From assembly GCA_963920575.1 (NCBI GenBank), contig OY986972.1:17836502-17900501 (forward strand): a DNA stretch of 64,000 nucleotides, given 5' to 3'. The notes beneath the pieces are model-generated. The model was given only the letters and a program-made list of their open reading frames with translations, ran no database searches and was not told where the DNA came from. This document shows positions 11,887-24,272 of the stretch, in pieces. The translations under genes were made by a program, and so were the position numbers. The DNA comes from Narthecium ossifragum (Eukaryota; Streptophyta; Magnoliopsida; Dioscoreales; Nartheciaceae). Position 1 is the stretch's first letter, and each line of letters starts with the position of its first letter.

Positions 11887-13400
11887 TATAAGACTTGAAA
11901 AGTCAACAAAACACCCTTGTAATTTGGCTTTGTTGGTCTCCGAGCAACGCTTTACTGACTACTTTTATCCCATTTCAAGTATAACAGCATCTAATAGGAG
12001 TTAGATCAACTTTGGAGCTAAAAGAACGTATTTTGGCAATTTTGGCAAGTAGGATCGATCCGACTCTACAAGTGCGATTGATCCTACTCGCCCAGTGACG
12101 GGACAATGAACAATTGAAGAATCGATAGTACTCAACATGACGGATCGATCCTCCTCGGGACGTAGCGTAACAACATGTGAACGATCAATCGGACTCGATA
12201 GGTCCGATCGATCCCTCTCTGGGCGTCACCAGCAATTGAAGGAGTCGGATCGATCCTACTCTATAGAAGTTTCGATCCTTTGTGGCCATAATTAAAGATC
12301 AACGGCTCAGATCTAATCCGTGGGAGATGTTAGCTTAGGCTATAAATAGTCAATGTTTAGGGATTTTTGGGGGCTTTTTCCCGACGTTTTTGGGGAGAGT
12401 TTTCCTATCTTTTTCTACACTTTTCTTCGGCGATTCTTTGGAGGAGATCCATGGTGGGAGGAGATCATCAACTTCCACCGATGGATCGAACCTTAAAGAT
12501 GAGTAGTTCAAACCATAACCATGAGATTCTTATGATGTAACTAGGGTTTTTCCTAAGGATTTCTTAGATCTAGGGCTTGTATGTACTCTTGTTTAGTTTA
12601 TATGAATTGCTTCCTATTTTCTTTATATCTTGGTGTTGATTTCTTGCTGGATATATGGATTATCCTGGTTTGCACTTGATTCTAGAGATTGTGTATGCTA
12701 GGGCTTGGATTGGATTCATCCAAATAAGAGAATCATGCTAGTCCCATGATATATCAAATAGAATCTTGTTCGTGATTAGGGATTGTATAGTGCTAGTCCC
12801 ACTATAGTAGTGCTACTCCCACTACGTTCCATCCCTAATCCTTCATGCATCTTACCTTTGTAGTTTCGGCCATCGAGATGCGAAGTCATCTCGATTGTAC
12901 ACCTAAATCCATATCCATGCTATTATTTACGATGAACTCATCCTAATAAGAGGGTTCATTAGCAGTGAACGTAACTAATCATTCAGTCACTGATAATTAG
13001 ATAATTGTTCTTGCCGACAAGGAATCCTAAACAGAACTTGTTGAGTGATAAGGAGAACTAGCCATTCACTTATCAATTTTTAGGAAGCCATTCATCGTGT
13101 TTGCATGCCCTGATCTTAGGAAGACTTTGTAAAACCTTAGTTATTGATTAAGAATCATGTGGTCCTTTTTCTCATATTCATAAATCTTTTAGTATAAATT
13201 TAGTTAATTTCAACCCGTAATCTTTTCTCAACTCATTAGTAAGAAATTTGCTAAGTGTTCGATCTCAATCACTTGAATCCCTGTGGACTCGACTCGGACT
13301 CTCCACTATCTACTATTTCTTAGTAGTTAAAGTAGAACATCGGAATTTATTCTAATTTTGGTTAGACTTGTTAAGCCGCGACACTTTTCAAGTTCTATCA
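11887..13400 (+). mobile_element. Athila-type 5' LTR (tandem copy 3, adjoins internal region)
   Basis: The third copy is the functional-position 5' LTR. It ends ...CAAGTTCTATCA at 13400 and is followed by the primer binding site. It starts at the fused junction, not at an intact TGATAAG. Its paired boxes are at 12053-12277, its TATA box at 12340 and its leader ORF at 12451-12540, the last extended by loss of the early stop. Confidence 0.9.
12053..12277. repeat. Paired GATCGATC boxes, LTR copy 3
   Basis: The same four-pair layout with some decay. 12053-12060 pairs with GATTGATC at 12076-12083 (15-nt spacer), and 12248-12255 pairs with a mutated partner at 12270-12277 (14-nt spacer). Spacing is kept although individual octamers have mutated. 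Confidence 0.8.
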
Positions 13401-13406
13401 AAATTT

Positions 13407-13424
13407 TGGCGCCATTGCCATGGA
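13407..13424 (+). promoter_or_regulatory. Primer binding site, tRNA-Asp-like
   Basis: TGGCGCCATTGCCATGGA lies six bases after the LTR end. It closely matches the TGGCGCCGTTGCCGGGGA primer site known from Athila/Tat elements, complementary to the 3' end of plant tRNA-Asp. A few positions differ. The downstream leader 13425-13772 has no other recognisable feature. Confidence 0.8.
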
Positions 13425-13772
13425 TTATACGGTGTTTTGAGTTGTTTACTTAGTGTAGTTTCTTGCTTAATTAGCTGTTATCCGTCATTTATTATATAAA
13501 AAAATAAATATAGTTTTAATACTAATATTTCCATATCTTTTTGTGATCAGTTGGTGAAGAAAGACGCGGCATCCTTCCAAGTGGTGAAGGAGCAATCGCC
13601 AACAAACACATCATTGAGAGTGCACTGTTTGTATTTCTAAACCTTGGTTGAGCTTTATGATGTGTGAAGGAGTGATGATAAGGACCTAGATCTTTCTCTT
13701 ACGTTGAAAGAATTTTTTGCTTCGTGTTCTACATCACATAAACTATTAGTATCTTCTCCTACTCATTCAGTC

Positions 13773-16700
13773 ATGGATAATCCTGAAGGCCATCCTGAAC
13801 CTAATATCAATCCGAACCAAACTGAGGATCAAGGTCGTAGGACCATGAAAGATTTTTATGTTCCCACCTCATTCACTTCCAATTCTTGCATTCAAACCCC
13901 GGTGATTGGGGCAGCTCATTATGAGATCAAGCCATAATTTTTACAATCCTTATCAACTTTTCACGGACTATCTCATGAAGATCCCTACAATCATATCGAA
14001 GAATTCATTTTGATTAGTTCTACAGTAAGAGTCAATAACTTTACCGAAGATGCTTGGCTACTTAAATTATTTCCTTTTACTCTTAAAGGTAAAGCTATAT
14101 ATTGGCTTACTTTTCTAGAACCTCGATCTATCACCACTTGGCCTCAATTACAAGCTCAATTCCTTGAAAAATTCTTCCCGATTACCAAGACAAGTGACCT
14201 TCACCATGAAATTTCTTCATTTAGACAAGCCGATGATGAAGCATTTCATGAGGCTTGGGATCGTTATAGAGAACTCCTTAGAAAATGTCCCCATCATCAA
14301 TTTCCTCAATGGGCTATAGTAGAACATTTCTATAAGGATCTTAAGGAAAAACATCAGTTGACTATAGATGCTGCATGTGGGGGAGTTTTCATTACCAACC
14401 CTCTTGACGATTCTTGGAGACTTTTTGAGAGACTTGCTGAAAACTCTCAACATCACGCCACTTCTTCTAGGAATAATCATGGATCTTCAACCCAATCTAA
14501 TCCTAGAGGAATCATTGAATTAAATGAGTCAACCCGTCTTGCTCAACAAGTTGATGCATTAAGTAGGAAGCTTGATCAAGTTCTTACCCAAATGACAAAT
14601 CAGGTTGATTCTTCTATTCCTCCTATGCTTCCATCTTCGGGAGAAATCTGTTTCTTATGTTCTGCTCTTGGTCATGATGTTACTGACTGCCACTTAGCAT
14701 GTCATTATCCAAAGTTAGTACATGAACACATAAACGCAGTTTATGGACAATCTAAACCGGCTTATGATCCTTATTCCAATATCATCAATCCTGGTTTAAG
14801 AGATTATCCAAATTTTTCTTGGAGAACACCTAGCCAACGACCAACTTCTTTTAATTCTAGGCCATCTATAGGTACTCAAGTTCCAATTTATCCTTCAAAG
14901 TTTCAACCGTCATATCCTACAAATTCTCAAGGCCAAACTTCATCGTTTCGACCTCCATATCGGCCTTTCGAAAATCAACCATCTCAACCTTGGGGAAATA
15001 AACTGTATGTACCTCCGCAAAGTCAAGGACCTCAGAATCAATCATCTCTTCCTCCACAACAACCAAATCAAGGTCCAATCAACGATGAGTTAACCCAATT
15101 AGTGCATTCTCATTCTCAAACTCTAGCGAAGATAGAGGCCCAATTGGGTCAGTTGGCTAATGCATTATCTAGGAGAGAAGATGGGCACTTACCTAGTCAA
15201 CCCATTCCTAACCCCAAAGGCCAACATTATGTAGACTCATCGCATGAACAAGTACAAGCTGTGACAACCCATCGTAGTGGTAAAACTTTTGTCAACATTG
15301 AGCAACCTGAAGAAACCACATATAATCAAAATTTACATGCATCACATTCTTAGTCATCATTAGACAACGATTCCCATGCATCAAAAGAGCTTAATTCATC
15401 CTCTGACACCCCACGTTCAAATCCACATGATTCCATTGACAATATACATGCATCACCAAACATGGCATCATCTCTTGAGAAAGAACCGAATCCCACGGCT
15501 TATGTTCCTAAGGTTCCTTTTCCTGAAGCTTTAGCAGATCCTACCTCCACTCTATTCAGAAATTCAAAATTAGATGAAATAATGGAGGTGTTTAAGAAAG
15601 TTCATATTAACCTTCCTCTGCTTAATGCCATCAAACAAATTCCATCCTATGCTAAATTCCTCAAGGATCTTTGCACTCATAAAAGGCAATCTAGATTGCA
15701 CGTATCTAAAAAGATTTTCTTGACTGAGCAAGTTAGTTCAATCCTTCGATGTGATCTTCCTCCTAAGCTCAAGGATCCTGGCACCCCCACAATCTCATGC
15801 ATTATAAGAAATCGTACGATTGATGGAGCACTATTAGATTTGGGTGCAAGTGTCAACCTCATGCCCTACTCTTTGTATTCTAAGTTTGGCATAGGAGAAT
15901 TGAAACCAACGGCCATGACCCTACAATTAGTCGATCGATCAATTAAAACCCCAAGAGGAATCCTTGAAGATGTTTTGGTTAAGGTTGATCAGTGTGTATT
16001 TCCGATTGATTTTGTAGTTCTGGACATGGAACCCGGAGTGTAAACTAAAAAATCTGTCCCTATAATCCTTGGCCGACCCTTCTTAGCTACGGCCAATGCT
16101 TGTATTAATTGTAGAGATGGTTACATGATAGTTACATTTGGTAATATGGAATTGTGTTTGAATATATTTCATGTTTCAAAGAATCATGCGTATGATGATG
16201 ACTGTTTCATGGTTAATGCATTGGTTAATGAGGATGAAGTGAATAGTTGTGTTGATGATACATTGCCTGCATTGTTGTTGAATGTTGATACTCCATGTAG
16301 GAGTTTTGAGAATAGTTGTGATATGTCTATTGTGGTTGAGGATGATGTTTTTGATCAATATTTTTCAGCTTTGCATGAAGATGTTCTGAGTACGGATGTA
16401 GTTTTTCCGGTTGTGAATGATGAGAAAAATGATTTAAATGAGTTTTCACCGGTTTTCAAGTCTGAAAATGAAGAGATTTTAAATGATTTTAATGATCTTG
16501 ATTTGGTTACTGATGTCTGCGGTATTTCATGGAAAGAGCCTCTCATTGAACCTTTACCTCCTACCTCCTCAATTCCCGCTATACCTTCTTTAGTTATACC
16601 ACCATCTTTGGAGTTGAAAACGTTGCCTTCCAATTTAAAATATGCCTTCCTTGGACCTGGGTCTACCCTTCCAGTAATTATCTCGCCTGCATTAACCACT

Positions 16701-19427
16701 GATCAAGAGCATCAACTACTTGAGATTCTTAAATTGCATAAACGAGCTATAGGGTGGTCTATCGGTTATCTTAAAGGCATTGATCCCTCGATTTGCATGC
16801 ATCGCATACTCTTAGAGGATGAAACCAAATGTGTAAGGGAGATGCAACGCTGACTCAACCCTCTTATGAAAGATGTTGTCATGAAAGAAGTAATTAAACT
16901 CTTAGACGCAGGGATAATATACCCTATTTCGGACTCTAAATGGATTAGCCCTACTGAAGTTGTTCCTAAAAAATCTTGAATCACAGTGGTTAAAAATGAT
17001 AAAGGGGAGGATATCCCAACTAGACAGACCACAGGGTGGAGAGTTTGTATCGATTATAGACGTCTTAACGCTTTAACTCGTAAAGATCATTTTCCATTGC
17101 CCTTCAACCAGATTTTAGAGAGACTATCGGGCCAATCCTATTATTGCTTCCTTGATGGTTATTCTGGGTATAATCAGGTGGCCATAGATCTTAATGATCA
17201 GGAGAAGACAACCTTTACTTGTCCCTATGGAACATTTGCATATCGTCGCATGCCCTTTGGCCTTTGCAATGCACATGCTATATTCCAACTCTGCATGCTT
17301 GCTATCTTTGGAGACATGATTGAACAGTTCTTAGAGATATTTATGGATGACATCTATGTTTTTGGCCAATCCTTTCAGTCATGCCTTGAAAACCTATCCA
17401 AAGTTCTTGCTAGATGTGAGAAAACCAATTTGGTGTTGAGTTGGGAAAAGAGCCATTTCATGGTAACAGAGGGTATCGTTCTTGGTCATGTAATTTCAAG
17501 TAGAGGGATTGAGGTAGATAAAGCGAAGTTAGAACTTATTTCTAAACTTCTGCCTCCTTCTTCAGTGCATCAAATTCGGTTATTCCTGGGCCATGCCGGG
17601 TTCTACCGGCGATTTATTAAAGATTTTAGTAAAATCTCCAGACCGTTATGTGCCTTACTGGTTAAAGATGTTCCATTTGTGTTCGACAAGTCTTGTCTCA
17701 ATGCTTTTAATATCCTCCGTGATTCACTCTCTTCAGCACCCATTGTTCATTCTCCAGATTATAACCATCCTTTTGAAATCATGTGTGACGTGTTTGATCA
17801 TGCTGTGGGTGCCGTTTTAAGACAAACTATTGATAAACTTCATCGTGTCATTTACTATGCTAGTAAAATGTTAAATGAAGCGCAGGTAAATTACACGACT
17901 ACTGAGAAAGAATTACTTGCTGTGATCTTTGCCCTAGAAAAGTTTCGTTCCTATCTTCTTGAATCAAAAGTCATAATCTTTACCGATCATTCAGCCCTCA
18001 TGTATCTTGTCACTAAGAAAGAGCTTAACCTGGTTGCAGATCACCTTTCTCGTCTTCCTTTAGATGTCATTAACGATTCATCCCCTATGGATGATACCTT
18101 TCCTAACGAATATCTCTTAGCTGTTGATCAAGCACCGAGACCGTGGTTTGTGCACATAGTAAATTATCTTGTTTCTGGATTCACTCCTGCTCACTAGAAT
18201 AAACAAGATCGCGATAAATTCTTTTTGAAAGTTAAATCCTATGTTTGGAATGATCCTATTCTCTTTAAGCACTGTCCGGATCAAATTATGCGATGTTGTG
18301 TGTCCGAATCTGAAATTATTTCAATTTTGACATCATGCCATTCTCATGCATGTGGGGGACATTTTTCAGGCCATAGAACCACAGCCAAAATCTTTCAGTC
18401 CGGTTTTTATTGGCCTTCGATTTTTCGTGATGCTCACAGTTTTTCTAAAGCTTGCATTCGTTGTCAACAGTTGGGTAGTATTTCTCATCAAAATGAAATG
18501 CCTCAGAATCCGATTATTGAATGTGAAGTATTTGATGTTTGGGGTATTGATTTCATGGGTCCGTTTCCCCCTTTGAATGGCTACATTTACATTTTATTAG
18601 CTGTTGACTATGTTTCGAAATGGATTGAAGCTATATCGATTAAGACTAATGATCCCCGAGTCGTAGTAAAATTCCTTCATTTGAACATTTTCTCTCGATT
18701 TGGTCATCCTCGAGCTATAATCAGTGATGGTGGATCGCATTTTATGAATAGGTATTTTCGTCACACCCTAGATAAATATAACATCTCCCATAAGGTTGCC
18801 ACCCCCTATCATCCTCAAACCAGTGGGCAAGTGGAGGTGTCTAATAGGGAAATCAAACGCATCCTTGAGAAAGTAGTGCGTTCGGATAGGAAAGACTGGT
18901 CCATGCGCTTGAATGAGGCTTTATGGGCATATAGAATGGCATTCAAAACACCCATAGGGATGTCACCATATAGGTTGGTCTATGGTAAGCATTGCCGTTT
19001 ACCATTAAACCTCATGGATAAAGTATGGTTAACTATTAAGGAGGTTAATTGGTTACCTACAGGCCGGAGTGCTCGTTTGCTTCAACTCAATGAGTCGGAG
19101 GAAATACGTAATGAAGCCTATGACAATGCTCTTATTTATAAGGCTCGAACTAAAGCTTACCATGACAAGTTCATTATTCAGAGGACTTTCAATGTGGGTG
19201 ATAAGGTTTGGTTATTTAATGCTAGACTACGGCTTTTCCCAGGAAAACTTAAATCTAGATGGACTAGTCCATTCGAAGTTACTCAAGTTTTTCCTCATGG
19301 GACTGTTGAACTCCGTCATCCTAACTCTGATTCTACTTTTAAAGTAGATGGCCAAAGGTTAAAACGTTACATAGAAAATCCTCTTACCTTAGAAGCCACA
19401 CAACGGTTTCATGACCCAATTTCTTAG
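13773..19427 (+). pseudogene. Athila-type gag-pol polyprotein with six in-frame stops
   Basis: One reading frame covers the whole region, starting at the first ATG of the open stretch. Domains in order: gag capsid (about 13980-14450), CX2CX4HX4C zinc knuckle (about 14649), aspartic protease DLGAS (Asp near 15837), reverse transcriptase with FLDGYSG and FMDD (17346-17351), RNase H, and integrase with an HHCC finger and a D,D-35-E core (about 18549-18836). Stops lie at 13935, 15351, 16041, 16851, 16977 and 18195, with no frameshift. About 27 residues usual before the VADHLSRL motif at the end of RNase H are missing near 18018. The FMDD and DLG forms are normal for Athila. The protein would drive copying and integration of the element, but this copy cannot make it full length. 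Confidence 0.9.
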
Positions 19428-19500
19428 TAATTGCATTGCCGTTGGGTCGAGCTAGAGACGTTAAACCAAGCGCTTGATGGGAGGCAACCCATTCTTGATT
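19428..19500 (+). other. Conserved post-pol noncoding motif
   Basis: Just after the pol stop lies GACGTTAAACCAAGCGCTTG followed by TGGGAGGCAACCCA. The nested antisense element has the same block at 24545-24600 on the minus strand. Similar GGGAGGCAACCCA blocks follow pol in many Athila/Tat elements. The function is unknown. A subgenomic splice or structural RNA element is possible. Confidence 0.6.
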
Positions 19501-19747
19501 TGTTTTTAATTAGTTTCTTTTCTTTTTTTGTTTTCTTCGCATGCTTGCTTCATCTTTACTTATTTGCATATTTGTTTTTGATTGTCTAATAATGCTGTCA
19601 TCGCTGTGAGTGGATGGTCGTGTTAATTGTTAGCTTGGGATGTCCTTACTTGATTTCATTTGGCCTGGAGAGGTCCGTATTTTTAGATGGTGTTTAGAGG
19701 CTTAATTCTCAGGTTTATTATGTGTTTTATCATGTTTCTTTGAGAGC

Positions 19748-20349
19748 GATCGATCCGTCCTCACAAGGTAGGATCGATCCTCCTTTGCTTCACGCATATT
19801 TTTCATTGGGCATTAGTCGGATCGATCCCACCTACCCCCATGGATCGATCCGAGGTGGGTTTTTAAATTTGACAGAATGTTGTGTTTTCTTCACTACACC
19901 TTCCGATCGATCCATCTATCCCTCCGTCTAAACTCTACTCCGTAAGGTAGTCGGATCGATCATGCCATGGGAGAGCGATCTATCCTACTTGTTCATTTAA
20001 TCGTGACCGAACGTAGTGTATTTTGCACTACACCTTCCGATCGATCCATCTATCCCTCCAGTAATAATAGAACATCTAAGGTAGTAGGATCGATCCCTCC
20101 TCCAACGTGGGATCGATCCTAGGTGGCTATTTATTGGTGACAGAACGTGGTGTTTTGGACGAGTCACCTACCGATCGATCCGTCTATCCATCCTTCTCAA
20201 TGAGTCTAGTCGAGTAAGTCGGATCGATCTTTATCGATCTTTCTAAATTAGCTCGATCGATCGGGCCTGTTTATTCACTTTTTCATTCGATCGCACCCGA
20301 TGCGTCCACGTGGCGACGGATCGATCCGACCGGTCTAGACCGATCGATC
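19748..20349. repeat. Internal array of paired GATCGATC boxes
   Basis: At least four pairs have 15-nt spacers (starting 19820, 19954, 20088 and 20319) and one has 16 nt (19748). Single boxes at 19905, 20039 and 20173 are exactly 134 bp apart and mark an imperfect 134-bp tandem repeat. The array resumes past the nested insertion at 26383-26413 (15-nt spacer) and 26451-26486. 19501-19747 holds only T-rich noncoding sequence. Confidence 0.8.
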
Positions 20350-20373
20350 CGACTCTCTCTTACCACGTTTTAA

Positions 20374-20378
20374 GTTGC
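20374..20378. repeat. Target site duplication GTTGC, left
   Basis: GTTGC here matches GTTGC at 26358-26362, which follows the TGATAAG terminus of the nested antisense element. Joining the two flanks restores a continuous GATCGATC-rich host segment. Confidence 0.6.
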
Positions 20379-21831
20379 GTTTTGCTGATTGCTCACAAAC
20401 GTCGTCGTTAAAACGTATGCAAAACGCAATTTAGAAATTTGTAAACCTTTCTTTCAACACTAAATTAATAAGATAGAATAATAGTGAAATACGGGGTCGA
20501 TCAGCAGGGAAAACGTTGGAAATCAAAATCAATTCTCAAAACCCTAAAACTAAGTAAAAGGATCAAAGATAGGATAGAGTTATCTAAACTAATAAAGAAA
20601 AGAAATAAAATGTTGATCAATTTGAATCAATGGATAGGTGACTTACGTATTACACAATCCGCCCTAGTTTCATCTTCAATCTTCTCTAGTTATCCTCTTG
20701 TTCCCTTCTCTAAACATTATGAATCCACAGCTTCTTAAGCTTACATGAATCCCTAAAATAAGGTTTATGTTTTCAACGGCATAATCTATCTTTGTTTAGC
20801 ATAAATCATCTTTGGTCCTACGATTACATTAAATTATTCTACTCCTAATGACCTTAGCATGACTTATCTTCACGTAGCATAGACTATCTCAAAGGTAAAC
20901 CAAAAACCACATGAAAACCATCCTATGAATCTCTACAATCAATCACAGAAATCATGTAGGACTGAAAATACATCAAGAAACTCTGTTCCCTCAACTCTAT
21001 TAATAATAAAAAGCAAATTCATAGGATCATGTCTTGAGAAGAATACAAGATTCAAACCAAAGAAGATAGAAAACTATGCTAGGGTTTCATGAATAATCCT
21101 GAGTACAATAACTAGCAACTCATCTTTTGGATGAAAGCCATCGGGTTGGAATAGGAAGCTGTCACCATCCACATCCTCTCCTTCTTCTTCTTCCTCCTCC
21201 AAAGATTGACAAAAAGATGAGAAGTTTTGCTGGAATAACCCCTTTATATAATAAAAACCCTTAATCCCGGAATTAGGGTTATGGCTAAGTTGAGTTGGAC
21301 CTCAAGTGCAACTCGGATTTCCTGGTTCAACCCTGACATCTCATTCCAATCGCTACTGGGTTCAACCGGTCCAGAATTTGAGAATGAGTCCAACACGAAA
21401 GATGTATATTTGGACGTCTTCTGTCCTTTCCCGAAGAGTTTACAATATTTGGACTTATCTAGAATATTTGGCGAATATTCTCCTGGGAGTCGACGGACCA
21501 GTCTTCGAGCAGCTAAATATCTTCATCTTCTTCAAAACTGCTATCCATCCATCAGGAATCTCTGAAAGTGTCCAACATGAAAGTTGTACGTCTTGATGTC
21601 TACTAGATTTCACCCAAATTTCAGAATATTTGAACATAAGAATAATTTCTGATGAATATTGTGCTAACAGTCGACAGAGCAGTGTATTTCAGCATATTAA
21701 CCGAATTTCTTGCATTTCTTCTCAAAGCATGATTAAACCTGAAATCAACTAACAAGCTATCAAATACAACTACTCTAGGCATAACAAAGCTAAGTTAAGG
21801 GGTTGAATCAGGAACATTTAGTGGCTTATCA
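20379..21831 (-). mobile_element. 3' LTR of the nested antisense element
   Basis: Read on the minus strand, the LTR starts TGATAAGCCACTAAATG at 21831 and runs to about 20379. It has a TATA-like TATTATATAAA at 21253-21243. The terminal bases at 20379 do not form a canonical CA end. The boundary rests on the GTTGC duplication, so it is approximate. Its first 544 bp repeat at 25815-26357. Confidence 0.7.
21112..21168 (-). CDS. LTR leader micro-ORF, 18 codons (nested element)
   Basis: Downstream of the TATA-like box the minus strand opens an 18-residue frame, MVTASYSNPMAFIQKMSC. An internal Met lies eight codons before a KMSC ending. The position and the ..PM....KMS. pattern match the 19-codon frame in the larger element's LTR, although the DNA is diverged. 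Whether it is translated is unknown. Confidence 0.3.
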   Translation of the reverse strand: MVTASYSNPMAFIQKMSC

Positions 21832-21845
21832 CACCCCCAACTTAC
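21832..21845 (-). promoter_or_regulatory. Polypurine tract of the nested element
   Basis: On the minus strand AAGTTGGGGGTG directly precedes the LTR start TGATAAG. It matches the AAGTTGGAGGGTG tract of the outer element (29874-29886). It would prime plus-strand DNA synthesis. Confidence 0.7.
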
Positions 21846-22380
21846 ACTTTGCTAGTCCTCGAGCAAAGAAAAGATAAAAAGAGAGAAATAAAACTAACTA
21901 GCCACTTTCGTAGGTCTCACGATTGCACTTAGCATGTGCAACAAGCCTTTAAACCCCTGAGTTACCCCAGTAGAGGAGTTATAGTCTCCAGAGGGTTTTC
22001 AGGGATGACACCGACAAACATCTATACGTTCATTTGAATATACCATTAGAAATCAATCACAATATTCATCAACTCTAATGCATGTAATAGAACTAATATC
22101 CATAAATATACCCTTTAACTCATAGTCACATAAAAACATAGTAAATCAAAACATGTCATAACATATTTCCAATACTTTAACATATTTAATCATGACTAAA
22201 AATAACTTTAACACTCCTGTGTGTGAATGGGGTTCCACATGCTTCAGAGCATCAATTATATCTAAACACTTCAATTATTCAAGATCACAATCATATTCAA
22301 GCACATATTTTCCACTTATCACATAACAATCTCTGGTTTTTTATTTCATTTTTCTTTTCATTTTTTTTCATGCAGGAATT

Positions 22381-22526
22381 TCAACTGTTTTACGCGAACA
22401 ACACACCTTGTTAGGCACATTGCCCGGTTACTAAGTATGAAACCCTTATTTTTTTCTTTTTTTCCAGGAAATTCAACCGTTTTACGCGAACACCACGCTG
22501 GTTAGGCACACTGCCCGGTTACTAAG
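22381..22526 (-). repeat. Duplicated noncoding motif before the 3' LTR (nested element)
   Basis: Two copies (22381-22436 and 22472-22526) of a block of about 55 bp, containing on the minus strand ACTTAGTAACCGGGCA and AAACGGTTGAA, each followed by a homopolymer-rich stretch. The same two-copy arrangement occurs at 29187-29330 in the outer element, about 550 bp before the LTR in both. 22540-23590 otherwise holds AT-rich noncoding sequence, part of it matching 28740-29180 inverted. Confidence 0.65.
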
Positions 22527-23597
22527 TTGAAAATCCTTTTTTTTCTTTTTTTTCACATACTCAGATAATTGCATGTGTTCATGTATTTTCTGCGTCATGA
22601 TATAGAATTATAAATCTATCCCAGTACCATGCTCAGAATCTAATATCAACCCCTTAACATTTGGAAGTGAACATGTGCATTAGGATATGTCAAGCTATCC
22701 TTAGATCATGGTAAAAGTGTTAAAGTATAGAAATAAGATCATGCATAACAAAATTTACTATCCCTTATAAGACATACAAATCTCAGAATAATTCATAAGA
22801 TAAATTTCTAAAACATGCACCTTTGTCAAATTATATCATAATTTCATTCTTTTGACATAATTCAAGGGATGTATAATATTTGGTTACCAGAAAAATAATA
22901 AGTATGAATTCCTAGAATTCTACCCCCCAACTTAAATGTAATCGTCCCCAATTACCCTAAGTAATAAAATTAAATCAAGGAATAAAGGGTAGAGATAACC
23001 ATAATGAACGCTACAAAAATAAATTTCTCTCTCTTTCGATTTAAGTTTAGGTACCGCCATCATTGAATAAATATTTCCTTCCCACCATAACCTGTCACAG
23101 AAATATATACCTTTCCAAAAAGATCAAATATAACAAATAAAAGTCCATAAAGGTATTAGAATCATCGAAAATTTCGGTAGAGTCACCTTTGTATTTTCAT
23201 GATATATTAATCTGTACAAACATTCATCACATAAAAATAAAAATGCACAGGCAAAAGTAAAGGATATACCATCCTCATCATCATCCCATATCAACACAGC
23301 ATCAGGCATGAATAATGATCAACACCCAAAACTTCCAAAAAAAAAAAAAATTTCCACAATAGTACTAATTTTCAGTAGAGTCCCTAAGATCAAGCGGTCG
23401 AGTGGAAGTTGAGGGGTAAGCATGCAAAGACTACGCAATCCTAACAAAGCCATGACGAACCTCGGCCATAAGTCATCAAGTCATAGAGTCATCTACTACT
23501 ATAAGTGCAAAAATCAACCTCGAGAAAGGTCCGGACTGACTCGGGTCGTCGAACACTACATCGCAGACAACTCGTAAACTTCGATCATGTGTCATTC

Positions 23598-24272
23598 CTA
23601 AAGACTACTAATCCTAGGACTCAATGAAAATAGTAGGCAACAAGCTGGGATGTAGTAGATGAGATGTGGGTAGTCTGGAGTACTTGAGTGTGGTCCTGAT
23701 TGAAAATCTAAACCATCGGATGCAAAATCGGAGCGTTCTACTACGTGGATCATGACTGCAGGCAATCGGATGGCTGAAAACATGCCGGCGGCAGATCGAC
23801 GGTGAAACCTCGTCGCCGGAGGACAGGGAAGGTATAGGAAGAATCGTGGTGGCCTAAGGAGTCCTTCGATGTAGTCTGATCGAAGAATTGGGGCTTCTAG
23901 GCGGCGGATTCGAGATGGCCGGCGCGGTGAGTTCGTCGGAGTTGGATTCCAATGATCCGGGCTGTAATTGAGGTAGAGGATGGTGGAGGGAGGATCGTGA
24001 TAACCTAAAAAAGGTTTAAGTGGTGATTCAGGGCTGCGGGAGGTCGTGGAATGGAGGAATGATGTTGGCCGGTCGAGTGGAAGATTGCCGGAGTTGAAGT
24101 CCGGTGATCCAGGCAGCAAAGAATCGTTTTGATGGTGGAGGAGGCTTCGTGGTGGCCGGAGAAAGGTTCTGGAGGTATTACACGGCGGTGGGCGGCCATG
24201 GATAAGGAGATCAGCGGCGGCGGAGAAAACAGGGGAGCTCACCGGCGTCGGAGGAGAGGGTATCGATGGCAA
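23598..24272 (-). CDS. GC-rich ORF of unknown function in the nested element
   Basis: A 224-codon minus-strand open frame, rich in Pro, Ser and Arg, in the GC-rich part of the nested element between the post-pol motif and the duplicated motif pair. No domain is recognised. It sits where the outer element carries its extra ORF, but I see no clear sequence match. It could be a decayed extra ORF, a captured host 5' exon, or chance openness in GC-rich DNA. Confidence 0.25.
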   Translation of the reverse strand: MPSIPSPPTPVSSPVFSAAADLLIHGRPPPCNTSRTFLRPPRSLLHHQNDSLLPGSPDFNSGNLPLDRPTSFLHSTTSRSPESPLKPFLGYHDPPSTILYLNYSPDHWNPTPTNSPRRPSRIRRLEAPILRSDYIEGLLRPPRFFLYLPCPPATRFHRRSAAGMFSAIRLPAVMIHVVERSDFASDGLDFQSGPHSSTPDYPHLIYYIPACCLLFSLSPRISSL

